Part shown: positions 8,485 through 17,063 of the stretch, one piece after another
Position numbering within the stretch: the first letter of the stretch is position 1
Layout: each line of letters starts with the position of its first letter
DNA from: Rhodococcus ruber
GTDB lineage: Bacteria; Actinomycetota; Actinomycetes; Mycobacteriales; Mycobacteriaceae
DNA: 64,000 nucleotides
Direction of reading: 5' to 3'
Assembly (NCBI RefSeq): GCF_027270735.1
Contig: NZ_JAPWIJ010000016.1
Coordinates: 3,521 to 67,520, forward strand
Program-made: the position numbers and the translations under genes
Notes under the pieces: model-generated
Database searches by the model: none
What the model saw: only the letters and a program-made list of their open reading frames with translations
What the model was told of the DNA's origin: nothing

Positions 8485-9261
8485 TCAGAATCGGCGTGCG
8501 CCTGCGCCGTCGAGCAGGAGCTGTCCTTCGCGGTAACGCTGCGCACTCGCGGGCAAGTCGCCCTCGACCCCGCTGAGCCACACCGACAGGCGACCGGTTC
8601 CGGAGACAGCCGAACCGACCTCGTCGACGCGTCGTACTGTCTGGTTGGCCACGGCCTCGGCGCTGTCGAACATCGTCACCCGGGTGGGCAGCTGCGCCAC
8701 GATTTCGTCGAGCACCAGCGGATAGTGCGTGCACCCCATCACGATGGACTCGACGTCATCCGGAGTGGACGCCACCGCAGCGGTGATCGCTGCGCTGATA
8801 CCAGGCGCGTCTCCGCGGTCGATCGCGTCGGCAAGACCGTGGCAGGCCACACTCGTCACCGTCCGATGCGACGCGAACTCCTCGATCAAGCGCGCTTGGT
8901 ACGCACTTGCCGTCGTTGCTGCCGTCGCCCAGATCGCAATCCGATCACTTACCGCCGCAGCAGGTTTGATCGCCGGTACGGTCCCCACCACCGGCACGGA
9001 ATCGCCGAGCGCGGCCCGCACGTGGCTCAGCGCAGTCACACTGGCGGTGTTGCACGGGAGCACCACCACCTCGGCACCGAGGTCGACGGCCTGCTGGGCG
9101 GTACCGACCACCCGGTCGATGACCCATCGGTCCGGCTTGGGCCCCCATGGGGCGTTGTCGGGGTCCATCATCAGCACCAGATCGAGCTCGGGACGCAGGC
9201 TGCGCAGCCGTGCAGAAGTCGGGACCATTCCCAGGCCCGAGTCGATCAGTGCGACGATCAT
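8485..9261 (-). CDS. Glutamate/aspartate racemase family protein (MurI-like)
   Basis: 258 residues with the racemase signature: DSGLG near residue 7, first catalytic Cys in VVLPCNTAS, second in IVMGCTHYPL. Glutamate racemase makes D-glutamate for peptidoglycan. The C-terminal part is rather divergent, and it is co-transcribed with metB (ATGA overlap) rather than in the usual murI setting. It may thus be a second racemase of other specificity. Confidence 0.85.
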   Translation of the reverse strand: MIVALIDSGLGMVPTSARLRSLRPELDLVLMMDPDNAPWGPKPDRWVIDRVVGTAQQAVDLGAEVVVLPCNTASVTALSHVRAALGDSVPVVGTVPAIKPAAAVSDRIAIWATAATTASAYQARLIEEFASHRTVTSVACHGLADAIDRGDAPGISAAITAAVASTPDDVESIVMGCTHYPLVLDEIVAQLPTRVTMFDSAEAVANQTVRRVDEVGSAVSGTGRLSVWLSGVEGDLPASAQRYREGQLLLDGAGARRF

Positions 9262-10430
9262 GCCAGCGCTTGCTCGACGTCACCGACCAGATCGGCACCG
9301 TCCTCGATACCGACCGACAGCCGCACCAGGTCGTCGGGAACTTCGAGCAACGAACCGGCCGTCGACGCGTGGGTCATTGCGCCGGGGTGTTCGATCAACG
9401 ATTCCACGCCACCCAAAGACTCTGCGAGCGTGAAGATTTCGGTCTTCGCGCAGAAGTCGAGTGCGGCCTGCTTACCGCCGGCCAGGCGCACCGAGACCAT
9501 GCCACCGAAGCGTCGCATCTGCTTCGCGGCGACCGCGTGAGACGGGTGCGATTCGAGTCCTGGATAGATGACCTGGGAGATGGCCGGGTGTCCTTCGAGA
9601 AATTGAACGATCTTCTCGGCATTGTCGCTGTGCCGTTCCATCCGCAGCGCGAGGGTCTTGATGCCGCGCAAGGTCAGGAACGCGTCGAACGGCCCGGGAA
9701 CTCCGCCCGCTCCGTTCTGCAGGAACGCGAACGCCGTATCGAGTTCTTCGCTGTCGGTCACCAACGCGCCGCCGACCACATCGGAGTGCCCGCCGATGTA
9801 CTTGGTAGTCGAGTGCAGCACCACGTCGGCACCGAGGCTCAGGGGCTGCTGCAGGTACGGCGACGCGAACGTGTTGTCGACGACGAGCTTGGCCCCACCC
9901 TCGTGCGCGACGCCCGAGAGCGCCTCGATGTCGCCGACATTGAGCAACGGGTTGGTCGGCGTCTCGACCCAGACCAGCTTGGTGTTCGGGCGCATCGCTG
10001 CGCGCACCTCGTCGACGTCCGACACCGCGGCCACCGAGTATTCGATGCCCCACTGTGTGAAGACCTTGTCGATCAATCGGTACGTGCCGCCGTAGGCGTC
10101 GTTGGGGATGACGAGGTGGTCACCGGGACGCAGCGCCGAACGCAACAGGCAATCCGTCGCCGCCATACCCGAGGAGAACGCTCGCCCGTAGCTGCCGGAC
10201 TCGATGGCCGCGAGATTGGCTTCGAGCGGCCGACGCGTCGGGTTGCCGGTGCGCGCGTACTCGAATCCGCTGCGCATGCCGCCGACGCCGTCCTGGGCGA
10301 AGGTGGAGCTGGCATAGATCGGCACGTTCACTGCGCCGGTCAGCGGATCCGGCTCGTAGCCGGCGTGGACCGCTTTGGTGGAAAAGCCCTGCCAGGACGT
10401 GTTGTCTGCCTTGCTGCGCTGCTCACTCAT
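9258..10430 (-). CDS. metB: Cystathionine gamma-synthase
   Basis: 390 residues from the ATG at 10430, which matches the usual start of actinobacterial MetB (MSE...TKAVHAGYEPDP). Fold-type I PLP enzyme: SGMAATDCLL for cofactor phosphate, DNTFASPYLQ for the PLP-ring Asp, and the Schiff-base Lys in HSTTKYIGGHSD. It joins O-succinyl- or O-acetyl-homoserine with cysteine, or acts as a cystathionine gamma-lyase; these cannot be separated here. Its stop overlaps the racemase start. cbs lies 2.7 kb away, giving both halves of transsulfuration in one neighbourhood. Confidence 0.93.
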   Translation of the reverse strand: MSEQRSKADNTSWQGFSTKAVHAGYEPDPLTGAVNVPIYASSTFAQDGVGGMRSGFEYARTGNPTRRPLEANLAAIESGSYGRAFSSGMAATDCLLRSALRPGDHLVIPNDAYGGTYRLIDKVFTQWGIEYSVAAVSDVDEVRAAMRPNTKLVWVETPTNPLLNVGDIEALSGVAHEGGAKLVVDNTFASPYLQQPLSLGADVVLHSTTKYIGGHSDVVGGALVTDSEELDTAFAFLQNGAGGVPGPFDAFLTLRGIKTLALRMERHSDNAEKIVQFLEGHPAISQVIYPGLESHPSHAVAAKQMRRFGGMVSVRLAGGKQAALDFCAKTEIFTLAESLGGVESLIEHPGAMTHASTAGSLLEVPDDLVRLSVGIEDGADLVGDVEQALA

Positions 10431-10511
10431 GGCCTCCACCCTAATCGGCCTGCGTCGCCCGGCGGGGGCGTGGGTAACCTGCGAAGACAACCCCCAGCGG
10501 AAAGAGGCACC

Positions 10512-11684
10512 GTGGCCAACTCCCAGAGCGTCGACGAACTGTTCGCGATCGATTCACTCCTCGACGACGAGGAACGCCAGATCCGGGACACCGTGCGCAA
10601 GTTCGGCAACGAGCGCATCCGCCCGCACATCGCCGACTGGTTCGACGAGGGCACCGTGCCGGCGCGAGAGCTCGCCAAGGAACTCGGCTCGCTCGGCCTG
10701 CTCGGCATGCACCTCGAGGGCTACGGCTGCGCCGGTACATCCGCCACGGCGTACGGCCTGGCCTGCCTCGAACTCGAAGCCATCGACTCCGGCATCCGTT
10801 CGCTGGTTTCGGTGCAGGGCTCGCTGGCGATGTTCGCGATCTGGAAGTACGGCTCCGAGGAGCAGAAGCAGCAGTGGCTCCCGGGAATGGCCGAGGGATC
10901 GCTGATCGGCTGCTTCGGTCTCACCGAAGCCGATTTCGGATCCAACCCCGGCGGCATGCTCACCCGCGCAAAGCGCGACGGTGACGACTGGATCCTCAAC
11001 GGCAGCAAGATGTGGATCACCAACGGACCGGTCGCCGACGTCGCCGTCGTATGGGCGCAGACCGACGACAAGATCCGTGGGTTCGTCGTACCGACCGACA
11101 CACCGGGATTCACCGCGAACACGGTCAAGAAGAAGCTCTCGCTGCGCGCCTCGATCACCGGCGAGCTGGTTTTCGACGACGTACGACTGCCCGCCGACGC
11201 GATGCTGCCCGAGGCCCGCGGCCTGAGCGGACCGTTGAGCTGCCTCAACGAGGCCCGCTTCGGCATCGTCTTCGGCGCGATGGGCGCAGCTCGGGACTGC
11301 ATCGAATCGGCCATCGAGTACTCGAAGACCCGCGCAGTGTTCGACAAGCCGCTCGCCGGATATCAGATCACCCAGGCCAAGCTCGCGAACATGGCCCTCG
11401 AACTCGGTAAGGGGCAGCTACTCGCACTGCACCTGGGCCGACTCAAGGACAAGGGCGAACTGCCCGGCGAGCGGGTGTCCCTCGGCAAGCTCAACAACGT
11501 GCGTGAGGCCATCAAAATTGCGCGCGAATGCCGAACGATCTTGGGGGCCAACGGAATCACGCTCGAATACCCGGTACTCCGCCACGCCAACAACCTCGAA
11601 TCCGTCCTCACCTACGAGGGCACATCCGAGGTGCATCAACTCGTGATCGGCCAGGCGCTGACCGGCTCGAGCGCGGTGCGCTGA
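10512..11684 (+). CDS. gcdH: Glutaryl-CoA dehydrogenase
   Basis: 390 residues from the GTG at 10512, preceded by GAAAGAGG. It is an acyl-CoA dehydrogenase of the glutaryl type: TEADFGSNPGGMLTRA, KMWITNGPVADVAVVWA, KKKLSLRAS, LGRLKDKGE, and the catalytic base in TYEGTSEVH (E369). This is strongly like mitochondrial GCDH. It converts glutaryl-CoA to crotonyl-CoA with FAD and ends lysine, tryptophan and glutarate degradation. It stands alone between divergent metB and convergent cbs, with a shared terminator downstream. It would be the sink for a lysine-aminovalerate route if the monooxygenase at 37264-38949 acts on lysine. Confidence 0.93.
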   Translation: MANSQSVDELFAIDSLLDDEERQIRDTVRKFGNERIRPHIADWFDEGTVPARELAKELGSLGLLGMHLEGYGCAGTSATAYGLACLELEAIDSGIRSLVSVQGSLAMFAIWKYGSEEQKQQWLPGMAEGSLIGCFGLTEADFGSNPGGMLTRAKRDGDDWILNGSKMWITNGPVADVAVVWAQTDDKIRGFVVPTDTPGFTANTVKKKLSLRASITGELVFDDVRLPADAMLPEARGLSGPLSCLNEARFGIVFGAMGAARDCIESAIEYSKTRAVFDKPLAGYQITQAKLANMALELGKGQLLALHLGRLKDKGELPGERVSLGKLNNVREAIKIARECRTILGANGITLEYPVLRHANNLESVLTYEGTSEVHQLVIGQALTGSSAVR

Positions 11685-11693
11685 CACGCAATG

Positions 11694-11729
11694 GTGTGGT
11701 TGAGTGCCCCCTGGGGGACTCAACCACAC
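11694..11729. terminator. Hairpin terminator between gcdH and cbs
   Basis: 12-bp perfect stem: GTGTGGTTGAGT at 11694-11705 and its complement at 11718-11729, with a GC-rich loop. It lies between two converging genes and can serve both. No long T-run is present. It resembles the hairpin at 5655-5702, with compensated base changes. Confidence 0.75.
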
Positions 11730-11737
11730 TACTGCCG

Positions 11738-13123
11738 CTAGGCACCCTTGCTGAGGAATCCGAGCAGGTCGTGGCGAGTGATGACGCCGACGGGCTTGCC
11801 TTCTTCTACGACCATCAGCGCATCGGACTCGCCGAGTGCCTTGGTGGCGTCGGAGACGGTTTCGCCCGCACCGATCAGTGGGAACGGCTCGCTCATGTGC
11901 TTGGCGACGGGGTCGGCCAACGCTGCGCGACCCTCGAACACGGCGCTGAGCAGATCCCGCTCGGTGACGCTGCCGGCAACCTCGCCTGCCATGACGGGTG
12001 GCTCGGCTCCGACAACCGGCATCTGCGAGACGCCGTACTCGCGCAGGATTTCGATGGCGTCACGCACGGTCTCGGACGGGTGAGTGTGCACCAGATCCGG
12101 CAGGGCACCGGACTTTCCGCGTAGCACCTCGCCCACCGAGGTCTCGTGAGTCTTGCCATCGAGGCGTGAGCGCAGGAATCCGTACGACGACATCCACGAG
12201 TCGTTGAAGATCTTCGCCAGGTAGCCGCGTCCGCCGTCGGGCAGCAGTACGACGACCAACGCGTCGGGACCTTCGCGCTCGGCAACCTGGATCGCAGCAA
12301 CGGCAGCCATGCCGCACGAGCCGCCGACCAACAGGCCTTCCTCGCGGGCGAGGCGACGGGTCATGTCGAAGGAGTCGGCATCCGAGACGGCGATGATCTC
12401 GTCCGGGATGGACGGGTCGTAGGCCGTCGGCCAGAAGTCCTCGCCGACACCTTCGACGAGGTAGGGGCGTCCCGTGCCGCCGGAGTAGACCGAGCCCTCG
12501 GGGTCGACGCCGATGACCTTGACCTTGCCGCCGGAGACCTCCTTGAGGTACTTGCCGGTGCCGGAGATGGTGCCGCCGGTGCCGACGCCTGCGACAAAGT
12601 GGGTGATCTTGCCATCGGTGTCGGCCCAGATCTCGGGGCCGGTGGTCTCGTAATGGCTGGCCGGTCCGGCCGGGTTGGAGTACTGGTTGGGCTTCCAGGC
12701 TCCCTCGATCTCGCGAACGAGTCGATCGGAGACGCTGTAGTAGCTGTTGGGGTCCTCGGGTGCGACAGCCGTCGGGCAGACGACGACCTCTGCTCCGTAT
12801 GCGCGCAGCACGTTGCGCTTGTCCTCGCCGACCTTGTCGGGGCACACGAACACACACTTGTAGCCACGCTGCTGTGCGACGAGCGCGAGACCGACGCCGG
12901 TGTTGCCGGACGTGGGTTCGACGATGGTTCCGCCGGGCTTCAGTTCGCCGGACGCCTCGGCCGCGTCGATCATCTTCACGGCGATGCGGTCCTTGGACGA
13001 ACCACCCGGGTTGAGGTACTCGATCTTGGCTGCGACCGTGCCGCCGCCGTCGCCGATGACGGTGGACAACTTCACCAACGGGGTGTTGCCGATGAGTTCG
13101 GTGATGTGCTGAGCGATGCGCAT
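11738..13123 (-). CDS. cbs: Cystathionine beta-synthase with C-terminal CBS pair
   Basis: 461 residues. Fold-type II PLP enzyme with the Schiff-base Lys in GGSSKDRIA (K44), EPTSGNTGVGLA, and the phosphate loop GTGGTISGTG. The last ~125 residues form two CBS repeats (PVVGAEPPVMAGEVAGSVTERDLL and PVGVITRHDLLGFL). It condenses homocysteine with serine, the first reverse-transsulfuration step. The neighbours SGNH esterase, thiolase and metB are, as I recall, also near cbs in M. tuberculosis (Rv1074c-Rv1079), so this is a conserved core block. Confidence 0.95.
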   Translation of the reverse strand: MRIAQHITELIGNTPLVKLSTVIGDGGGTVAAKIEYLNPGGSSKDRIAVKMIDAAEASGELKPGGTIVEPTSGNTGVGLALVAQQRGYKCVFVCPDKVGEDKRNVLRAYGAEVVVCPTAVAPEDPNSYYSVSDRLVREIEGAWKPNQYSNPAGPASHYETTGPEIWADTDGKITHFVAGVGTGGTISGTGKYLKEVSGGKVKVIGVDPEGSVYSGGTGRPYLVEGVGEDFWPTAYDPSIPDEIIAVSDADSFDMTRRLAREEGLLVGGSCGMAAVAAIQVAEREGPDALVVVLLPDGGRGYLAKIFNDSWMSSYGFLRSRLDGKTHETSVGEVLRGKSGALPDLVHTHPSETVRDAIEILREYGVSQMPVVGAEPPVMAGEVAGSVTERDLLSAVFEGRAALADPVAKHMSEPFPLIGAGETVSDATKALGESDALMVVEEGKPVGVITRHDLLGFLSKGA

Positions 13124-13219
13124 TCCACCATCTTCCCAGATGCAGGTATTCGACTCTCGGCCACGGCCGTCGACGCCCGCCTACGATGGTGTCGACGGCG
13201 CGACGAGAGGGATCGATCT

Positions 13220-14233
13220 GTGACGGCGAGCGGATGGCGCACCGCTGCGAAAGCGAGCGCCGCGACGGTACTGGCGGGCTCTGGAGCAGGGACTGCGTCC
13301 TGGGCCGCCTACCGACATCTCATGGGGCAGGCCGCTGCGGCACGCGGCGTCATCGGGCGCACCACCGCCAAGCCACCGGAGGCCGACGGCGTCTACACAG
13401 CGGGCTGCGCAGCCCCCGAACGGTGGCGATTGGGAAGTTCAGCAGATATTCATCTGATGATCTTCGGCGACTCCACGGCCGCGGGAGTGGGCTGCGTCGT
13501 TGCCGACGAAGTCCCGGGGGTTCTACTCGCCCGCGGCCTGGCCGAAGAGACAGGGCAGCGAATCCGCTTGAGTACCAAAGCAATTGCCGGCGCCACCTCG
13601 AAAGGCCTCGAAGGCCAGGTCGATGCGATGTTCGTCGCCGGACCGCCGCCCGATGCGGCAGTGATCTTCGTCGGCGCGAACGACGTCACCAAGAAGTTCT
13701 CCATTCCCGCATCGGCGGCTCGACTCGGCGACGCGGTCGAGCGGTTGACGGCCAAGGGGTGTGTGGTCGCCGTAGGGACGTGCCCCGATCTCGGTGTCGT
13801 GACGGCCATTCCGCAGCCGCTGCGCACCGTCGTCCGCAATTGGGGTCGACGCCTCGCGAACGCGCAGACGTCCCGCACCCTCAGCGCCGGCGGACATCCG
13901 GTGGCTCTTGCGGACCTGCTGTCCCCCGAGTTTCTCGCCGCCCCCGACACCATGTTCTCGGCGGATCGCTTTCACCCGTCGGCCGCGGGCTACGAACTCG
14001 CCGCCCAACAAATTCTGCCGGTACTCGCGTCCGCGCTGGGCGTGTGGCACGGCGGCCCACTGCCCGAGCTACCGACGGTCTCGGCTGCCGCCGAATCACG
14101 CAAGGCCATCCCCCGCGCCACAGCCGCACTCGACCGCTTCCTGCGCAGGAGGACCGCCGAGCTCGACGCCGAGATCAGCACTGCGTCGGACGATCTCGTA
14201 CGTCGTGCCGGCGGTGGATCGGCGGGGTTGTAA
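13220..14233 (+). CDS. SGNH/GDSL-type hydrolase, membrane-anchored or exported
   Basis: 337 residues from the GTG at 13220 (AGAGGGA upstream). The N-terminal ~25 residues are weakly hydrophobic (AAKASAATVLAGSGAGTASWAA) and may anchor or export it. SGNH blocks are present: FGDSTAAGVG (Ser), GANDV (Asn), and DRFHPSAAGY (Asp and His). The catalytic set is complete, so it should be an active esterase. It is divergent from cbs and upstream of the thiolase, the arrangement I recall for Rv1075c. Confidence 0.9.
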   Translation: MTASGWRTAAKASAATVLAGSGAGTASWAAYRHLMGQAAAARGVIGRTTAKPPEADGVYTAGCAAPERWRLGSSADIHLMIFGDSTAAGVGCVVADEVPGVLLARGLAEETGQRIRLSTKAIAGATSKGLEGQVDAMFVAGPPPDAAVIFVGANDVTKKFSIPASAARLGDAVERLTAKGCVVAVGTCPDLGVVTAIPQPLRTVVRNWGRRLANAQTSRTLSAGGHPVALADLLSPEFLAAPDTMFSADRFHPSAAGYELAAQQILPVLASALGVWHGGPLPELPTVSAAAESRKAIPRATAALDRFLRRRTAELDAEISTASDDLVRRAGGGSAGL

Positions 14234-14304
14234 GTTCGATCGGGAGACATCGCCTACCCGGCGGTAACACGGCAGTTCCGCAGTATCGATCTAAAGGAGA
14301 TCTC

Positions 14305-15525
14305 ATGCCAGAGGCAGTCATCGTCGCCACCGCGCGCTCACCGATCGGCAGGGCGATGAAGGGGTCGCTCAAGGACATTCGTCCAGACGACCTCACCGCT
14401 CAGATGGTCGCCGCCGCGCTGGCCAAGGTGCCCTCGCTCGACCCGAAGGACATCGACGATCTGCTCCTGGGCTGCGGTCTGCCCGGCGGCATGCAGGGCA
14501 ACAACCTCGCCCGCATCGTCGCGGTGCAGCTCGGCTACGACTCGCTCCCCGGAACGACGATCACGCGCTACTGTTCGTCCTCGCTGCAGACCACCCGGAT
14601 GGCCCTGCACGCGATCAAGGCGGGCGAAGGTGACGTGTTCATCTCCGCCGGCGTCGAGAGCGTGTCCAGCTTCATCCATGGCAGCTCCGACTCGCTGCCC
14701 GAGAGCCACAACCCGATCTTCGCCGACGCCGAAGCCCGCACCAAGAAGGCGCAGGAAGAAGGCGCGGACAGCTGGACCGATCCCCGTGAGAACGGCGAGC
14801 TTCCCGACGCGTACATCGCGATGGGCCAGACCGCCGAGAACGTCGCGCTGCTCACCGGCATCACCCGCGAAGATCAGGACCACTGGGGCGTCCGCAGTCA
14901 GAACCGCGCCGAAGAGGCCATCAACGCCGGCTTCTTCGAGCGGGAGATCACCCCGGTGACCCTGCCCGACGGCACCGTCGTCAACACCGACGACGGCCCT
15001 CGCGCCGGCACCACGTACGAGAAGATCAGCCAGCTCAAGCCGGTCTTCCGCCCCAACGGCACCATCACCGCCGGTAACGCGTGCCCGCTCAACGACGGTG
15101 CCGCAGCGCTCGTCATCATGAGCGACACCAAGGCCAAGGAACTGGGCCTGACGCCGTTGGCTCGCATCGTTTCCACCGGAGTCACCGGCACGTCCCCCGA
15201 GATCATGGGTCTCGGCCCGATCGAGGCCACCCGTAAGGCGCTGAAGATCGCAGGCATGTCGATCTCCGACATCGACCTGTTCGAGATCAACGAGGCCTTC
15301 GCCGTGCAGGTCCTCGGATCCGCGCGCGACCTCGGCATCGAGGAGGACAAGCTCAACATCTCCGGTGGTGCCATCGCGATCGGCCACCCCTTCGGCATGA
15401 CCGGTGCGCGCATCACCACCACGCTGCTGAACAACCTGACGACACAGGACAAGACGTTCGGCGTCGAGACCATGTGCGTCGGCGGCGGTATGGGTATGGC
15501 CATGGTGCTCGAACGCCTCAGCTGA
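14305..15525 (+). CDS. Acetyl-CoA acetyltransferase (thiolase)
   Basis: 406 residues, ATG after an AAAGGAGA ribosome site. Catalytic residues are all present: nucleophile Cys in TRYCSSSLQT (C90), His in GHPFGMTGAR, and second Cys in TMCVGGGMGMA. It makes or cleaves acetoacetyl-CoA or 3-ketoacyl-CoA. It resembles the mycobacterial FadA3 group by position, but chain-length preference cannot be read. It lies 71 bases after the esterase and ends in a strong bidirectional terminator. Confidence 0.94.
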   Translation: MPEAVIVATARSPIGRAMKGSLKDIRPDDLTAQMVAAALAKVPSLDPKDIDDLLLGCGLPGGMQGNNLARIVAVQLGYDSLPGTTITRYCSSSLQTTRMALHAIKAGEGDVFISAGVESVSSFIHGSSDSLPESHNPIFADAEARTKKAQEEGADSWTDPRENGELPDAYIAMGQTAENVALLTGITREDQDHWGVRSQNRAEEAINAGFFEREITPVTLPDGTVVNTDDGPRAGTTYEKISQLKPVFRPNGTITAGNACPLNDGAAALVIMSDTKAKELGLTPLARIVSTGVTGTSPEIMGLGPIEATRKALKIAGMSISDIDLFEINEAFAVQVLGSARDLGIEEDKLNISGGAIAIGHPFGMTGARITTTLLNNLTTQDKTFGVETMCVGGGMGMAMVLERLS

Positions 15526-15542
15526 CCTGACTGCTGCAGACG

Positions 15543-15581
15543 AAAAAAGCCCCGCCCTCCGAAAGGAGTGGCGGGGCTTTT
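15543..15581. terminator. Bidirectional rho-independent terminator
   Basis: A-run 15543-15548, GC stem GCCCCGCC/GGCGGGGC extended by CTCC/GGAG around a GAAA tetraloop, then a T-run. It serves the thiolase (+) and the Bax-inhibitor gene (-), which converge here. Confidence 0.93.
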
Positions 15582-15591
15582 CGCGTGCGTG

Positions 15592-16437
15592 CTAGTCGTT
15601 GTTGAAGTAGCTCAGCAGACGCAAGATCTCGATGTACAGCCACACCAGGGTGATGGTCAGACCGAGGGCGACGCCCCAGGCTGCCTTCTCCGGAGCCTGT
15701 GCACGGATCAGCTGATCGGCCTGGTCGAAATCCAGCAGGAAGCTGAACGCCGCGATGCCGATGCAGACGAGGCTGAAGATGATGGCGATGGGTCCGCCGT
15801 CACGCAGCCCCAATCCACCGTCCATGAAGAAGCCGGCGACCAGATTGCCGAGCATCAGGACGACGACACCGATGAGGGCACCGACGACCATGCGGGTCAG
15901 ACGCGGGGTGACGCGGATGGCACCGGTCTTGTAAACGATCAGCATGCCGAAGAACACGCCGAACGTGCCGAGGACGGCCTGGGAGATGAGTGTCCCGGCT
16001 CCGACCCCCTGGATGGGGAAGGTGAACAGGAAGGACAGGGCTCCGAGGAAGATGCCTTCGGCGGCGGCGTATGCGAGAACGATCGCCTTGTTGTCCATCT
16101 TGCGACCGAACGTGGCGAACATGACCAGACCGAAGCCGATCAGGCCACCGCCGATGACGAACGGCACGGCCAGGTCGTTGTTGTTCTGGACGAGCAGGTA
16201 CGAGAGGATCGCCGTGACGGTCAGCACACCGAGGGTGATGCCGGTCTTGGTGACGACGTCGTCGATGGTCATGGCCCGCTGCGCGGGCTGCGTGGTGTAC
16301 GGATCGGCCTGCGTTCCGGGATGCTGGCCGAAGGTTGCGGCCTGCGAGGCTCCAGCCGTCGCAGATCCGAATGTGGCGTATCCGCCGCCCTGCTGCTTGG
16401 GCAGGTTGCGGAACACCGGGTTGCTGGAGGTGCGCAC
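15592..16437 (-). CDS. Bax inhibitor-1 / YccA family membrane protein
   Basis: 281 residues from the GTG at 16437 (GAAGGGAAG upstream). A ~55-residue hydrophilic N-terminus rich in Gln, Thr and Pro is followed by about seven membrane helices from ~68 onward. The family's C-terminal acidic motif is present (LDFDQADQLI between the last helices). BI-1 proteins are pH-sensitive calcium leak channels in structurally studied members; the role in actinobacteria is unclear. It converges on the thiolase and is divergent from the DUF5709 gene. Confidence 0.92.
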   Translation of the reverse strand: MRTSSNPVFRNLPKQQGGGYATFGSATAGASQAATFGQHPGTQADPYTTQPAQRAMTIDDVVTKTGITLGVLTVTAILSYLLVQNNNDLAVPFVIGGGLIGFGLVMFATFGRKMDNKAIVLAYAAAEGIFLGALSFLFTFPIQGVGAGTLISQAVLGTFGVFFGMLIVYKTGAIRVTPRLTRMVVGALIGVVVLMLGNLVAGFFMDGGLGLRDGGPIAIIFSLVCIGIAAFSFLLDFDQADQLIRAQAPEKAAWGVALGLTITLVWLYIEILRLLSYFNND

Positions 16438-16513
16438 CGTGTCTCTTCCCTTCGTAAGTTCTGATCCCCACCGGGGATCTCCCCGCCGGTCATCAGTAGA
16501 ACGTCTGATATCC

Positions 16514-16555
16514 GGACAAAAGTTCCCCAACCGAGAACTTCTACGACGGACAAAA
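16514..16555. promoter_or_regulatory. Repeat-rich promoter region between BI-1 and DUF5709 genes
   Basis: In the 197-bp divergent gap, GGACAAAA occurs twice (16514-16521 and 16548-16555), flanking an inverted repeat AAGTTC (16520-16525) and GAACTT (16535-16540). This is a possible operator; no cognate protein is evident. Confidence 0.3.
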
Positions 16556-16634
16556 CGGACTCTACCGGGTACGGCCTCCATACGCGGAGACGACCGCGTG
16601 TGTGACACCGAATCGAAACGGGCACTATGAGGAA

Positions 16635-17060
16635 ATGGCAATCGAAGACGGACCCGACCAGACCTTGGACCCCAGCGAAAGCGTCGACTCCGACGAGGTG
16701 CGCAACGATGACGGCGACACCGTCGTCGATCCCCCCGACCACTGGAGCGAGGCCAACAGCTTCGGCACCACAGCCCGCGAGGCCGCCGAGGGCGAGAGCC
16801 TGGATCTCAAGCTCAGCGAGGAAGAACCCGACATCGCGGTCGAAGAGGATCTCGACCGACCGATCACCGAGACCCCCGACGACGAGTTGACCGAGGAACT
16901 GGTCGACCATGTCGTCGAGGAATCCGACGAAGATCCCGACATCGATTACGCGGAGGGCCAGCGTCAGGCCGAGATCGTGGAAGGCACTCTCGTCGAGGAC
17001 CGCGGACGCAACCGCGGCCAGATCGACGGCTCCCCCGAAGACGGCGGCCCGGTCACCTGA
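16635..17060 (+). CDS. DUF5709 family protein (acidic, hypothetical)
   Basis: 141 residues from the ATG at 16635 (GAGGAA just upstream); a GTG at 16602 in the same frame would add 11 residues. Very acidic, with the DUF5709 core PPDHWSEANSFGTTAREAAEGESLDLKLSEEEPD at roughly 36-70 (given here as family pattern). No membrane segment or catalytic motif. The function of the family is unknown. It ends in a hairpin that overlaps the end of the converging methyltransferase gene. Confidence 0.82.
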   Translation: MAIEDGPDQTLDPSESVDSDEVRNDDGDTVVDPPDHWSEANSFGTTAREAAEGESLDLKLSEEEPDIAVEEDLDRPITETPDDELTEELVDHVVEESDEDPDIDYAEGQRQAEIVEGTLVEDRGRNRGQIDGSPEDGGPVT

Positions 17061-17063
17061 CAC

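Noticed and set aside
9147..11684. 845-codon open frame ending in gcdH
   Set aside because: The part before 10512 is antisense to metB and the racemase. The dehydrogenase N-terminus and ribosome site fix the start at the GTG at 10512.
14338..15387. 349-codon minus-strand frame opposite the thiolase
   Set aside because: The product is Gly/Arg/Asp-rich without family features, typical of antisense frames in high-GC DNA; the thiolase on the plus strand has all catalytic motifs.
13186..15525. Long fusion of an esterase-like region with the thiolase
   Set aside because: Before 14305 it is a different frame of the SGNH gene. The thiolase has a strong AAAGGAGA site and its family start at 14305.
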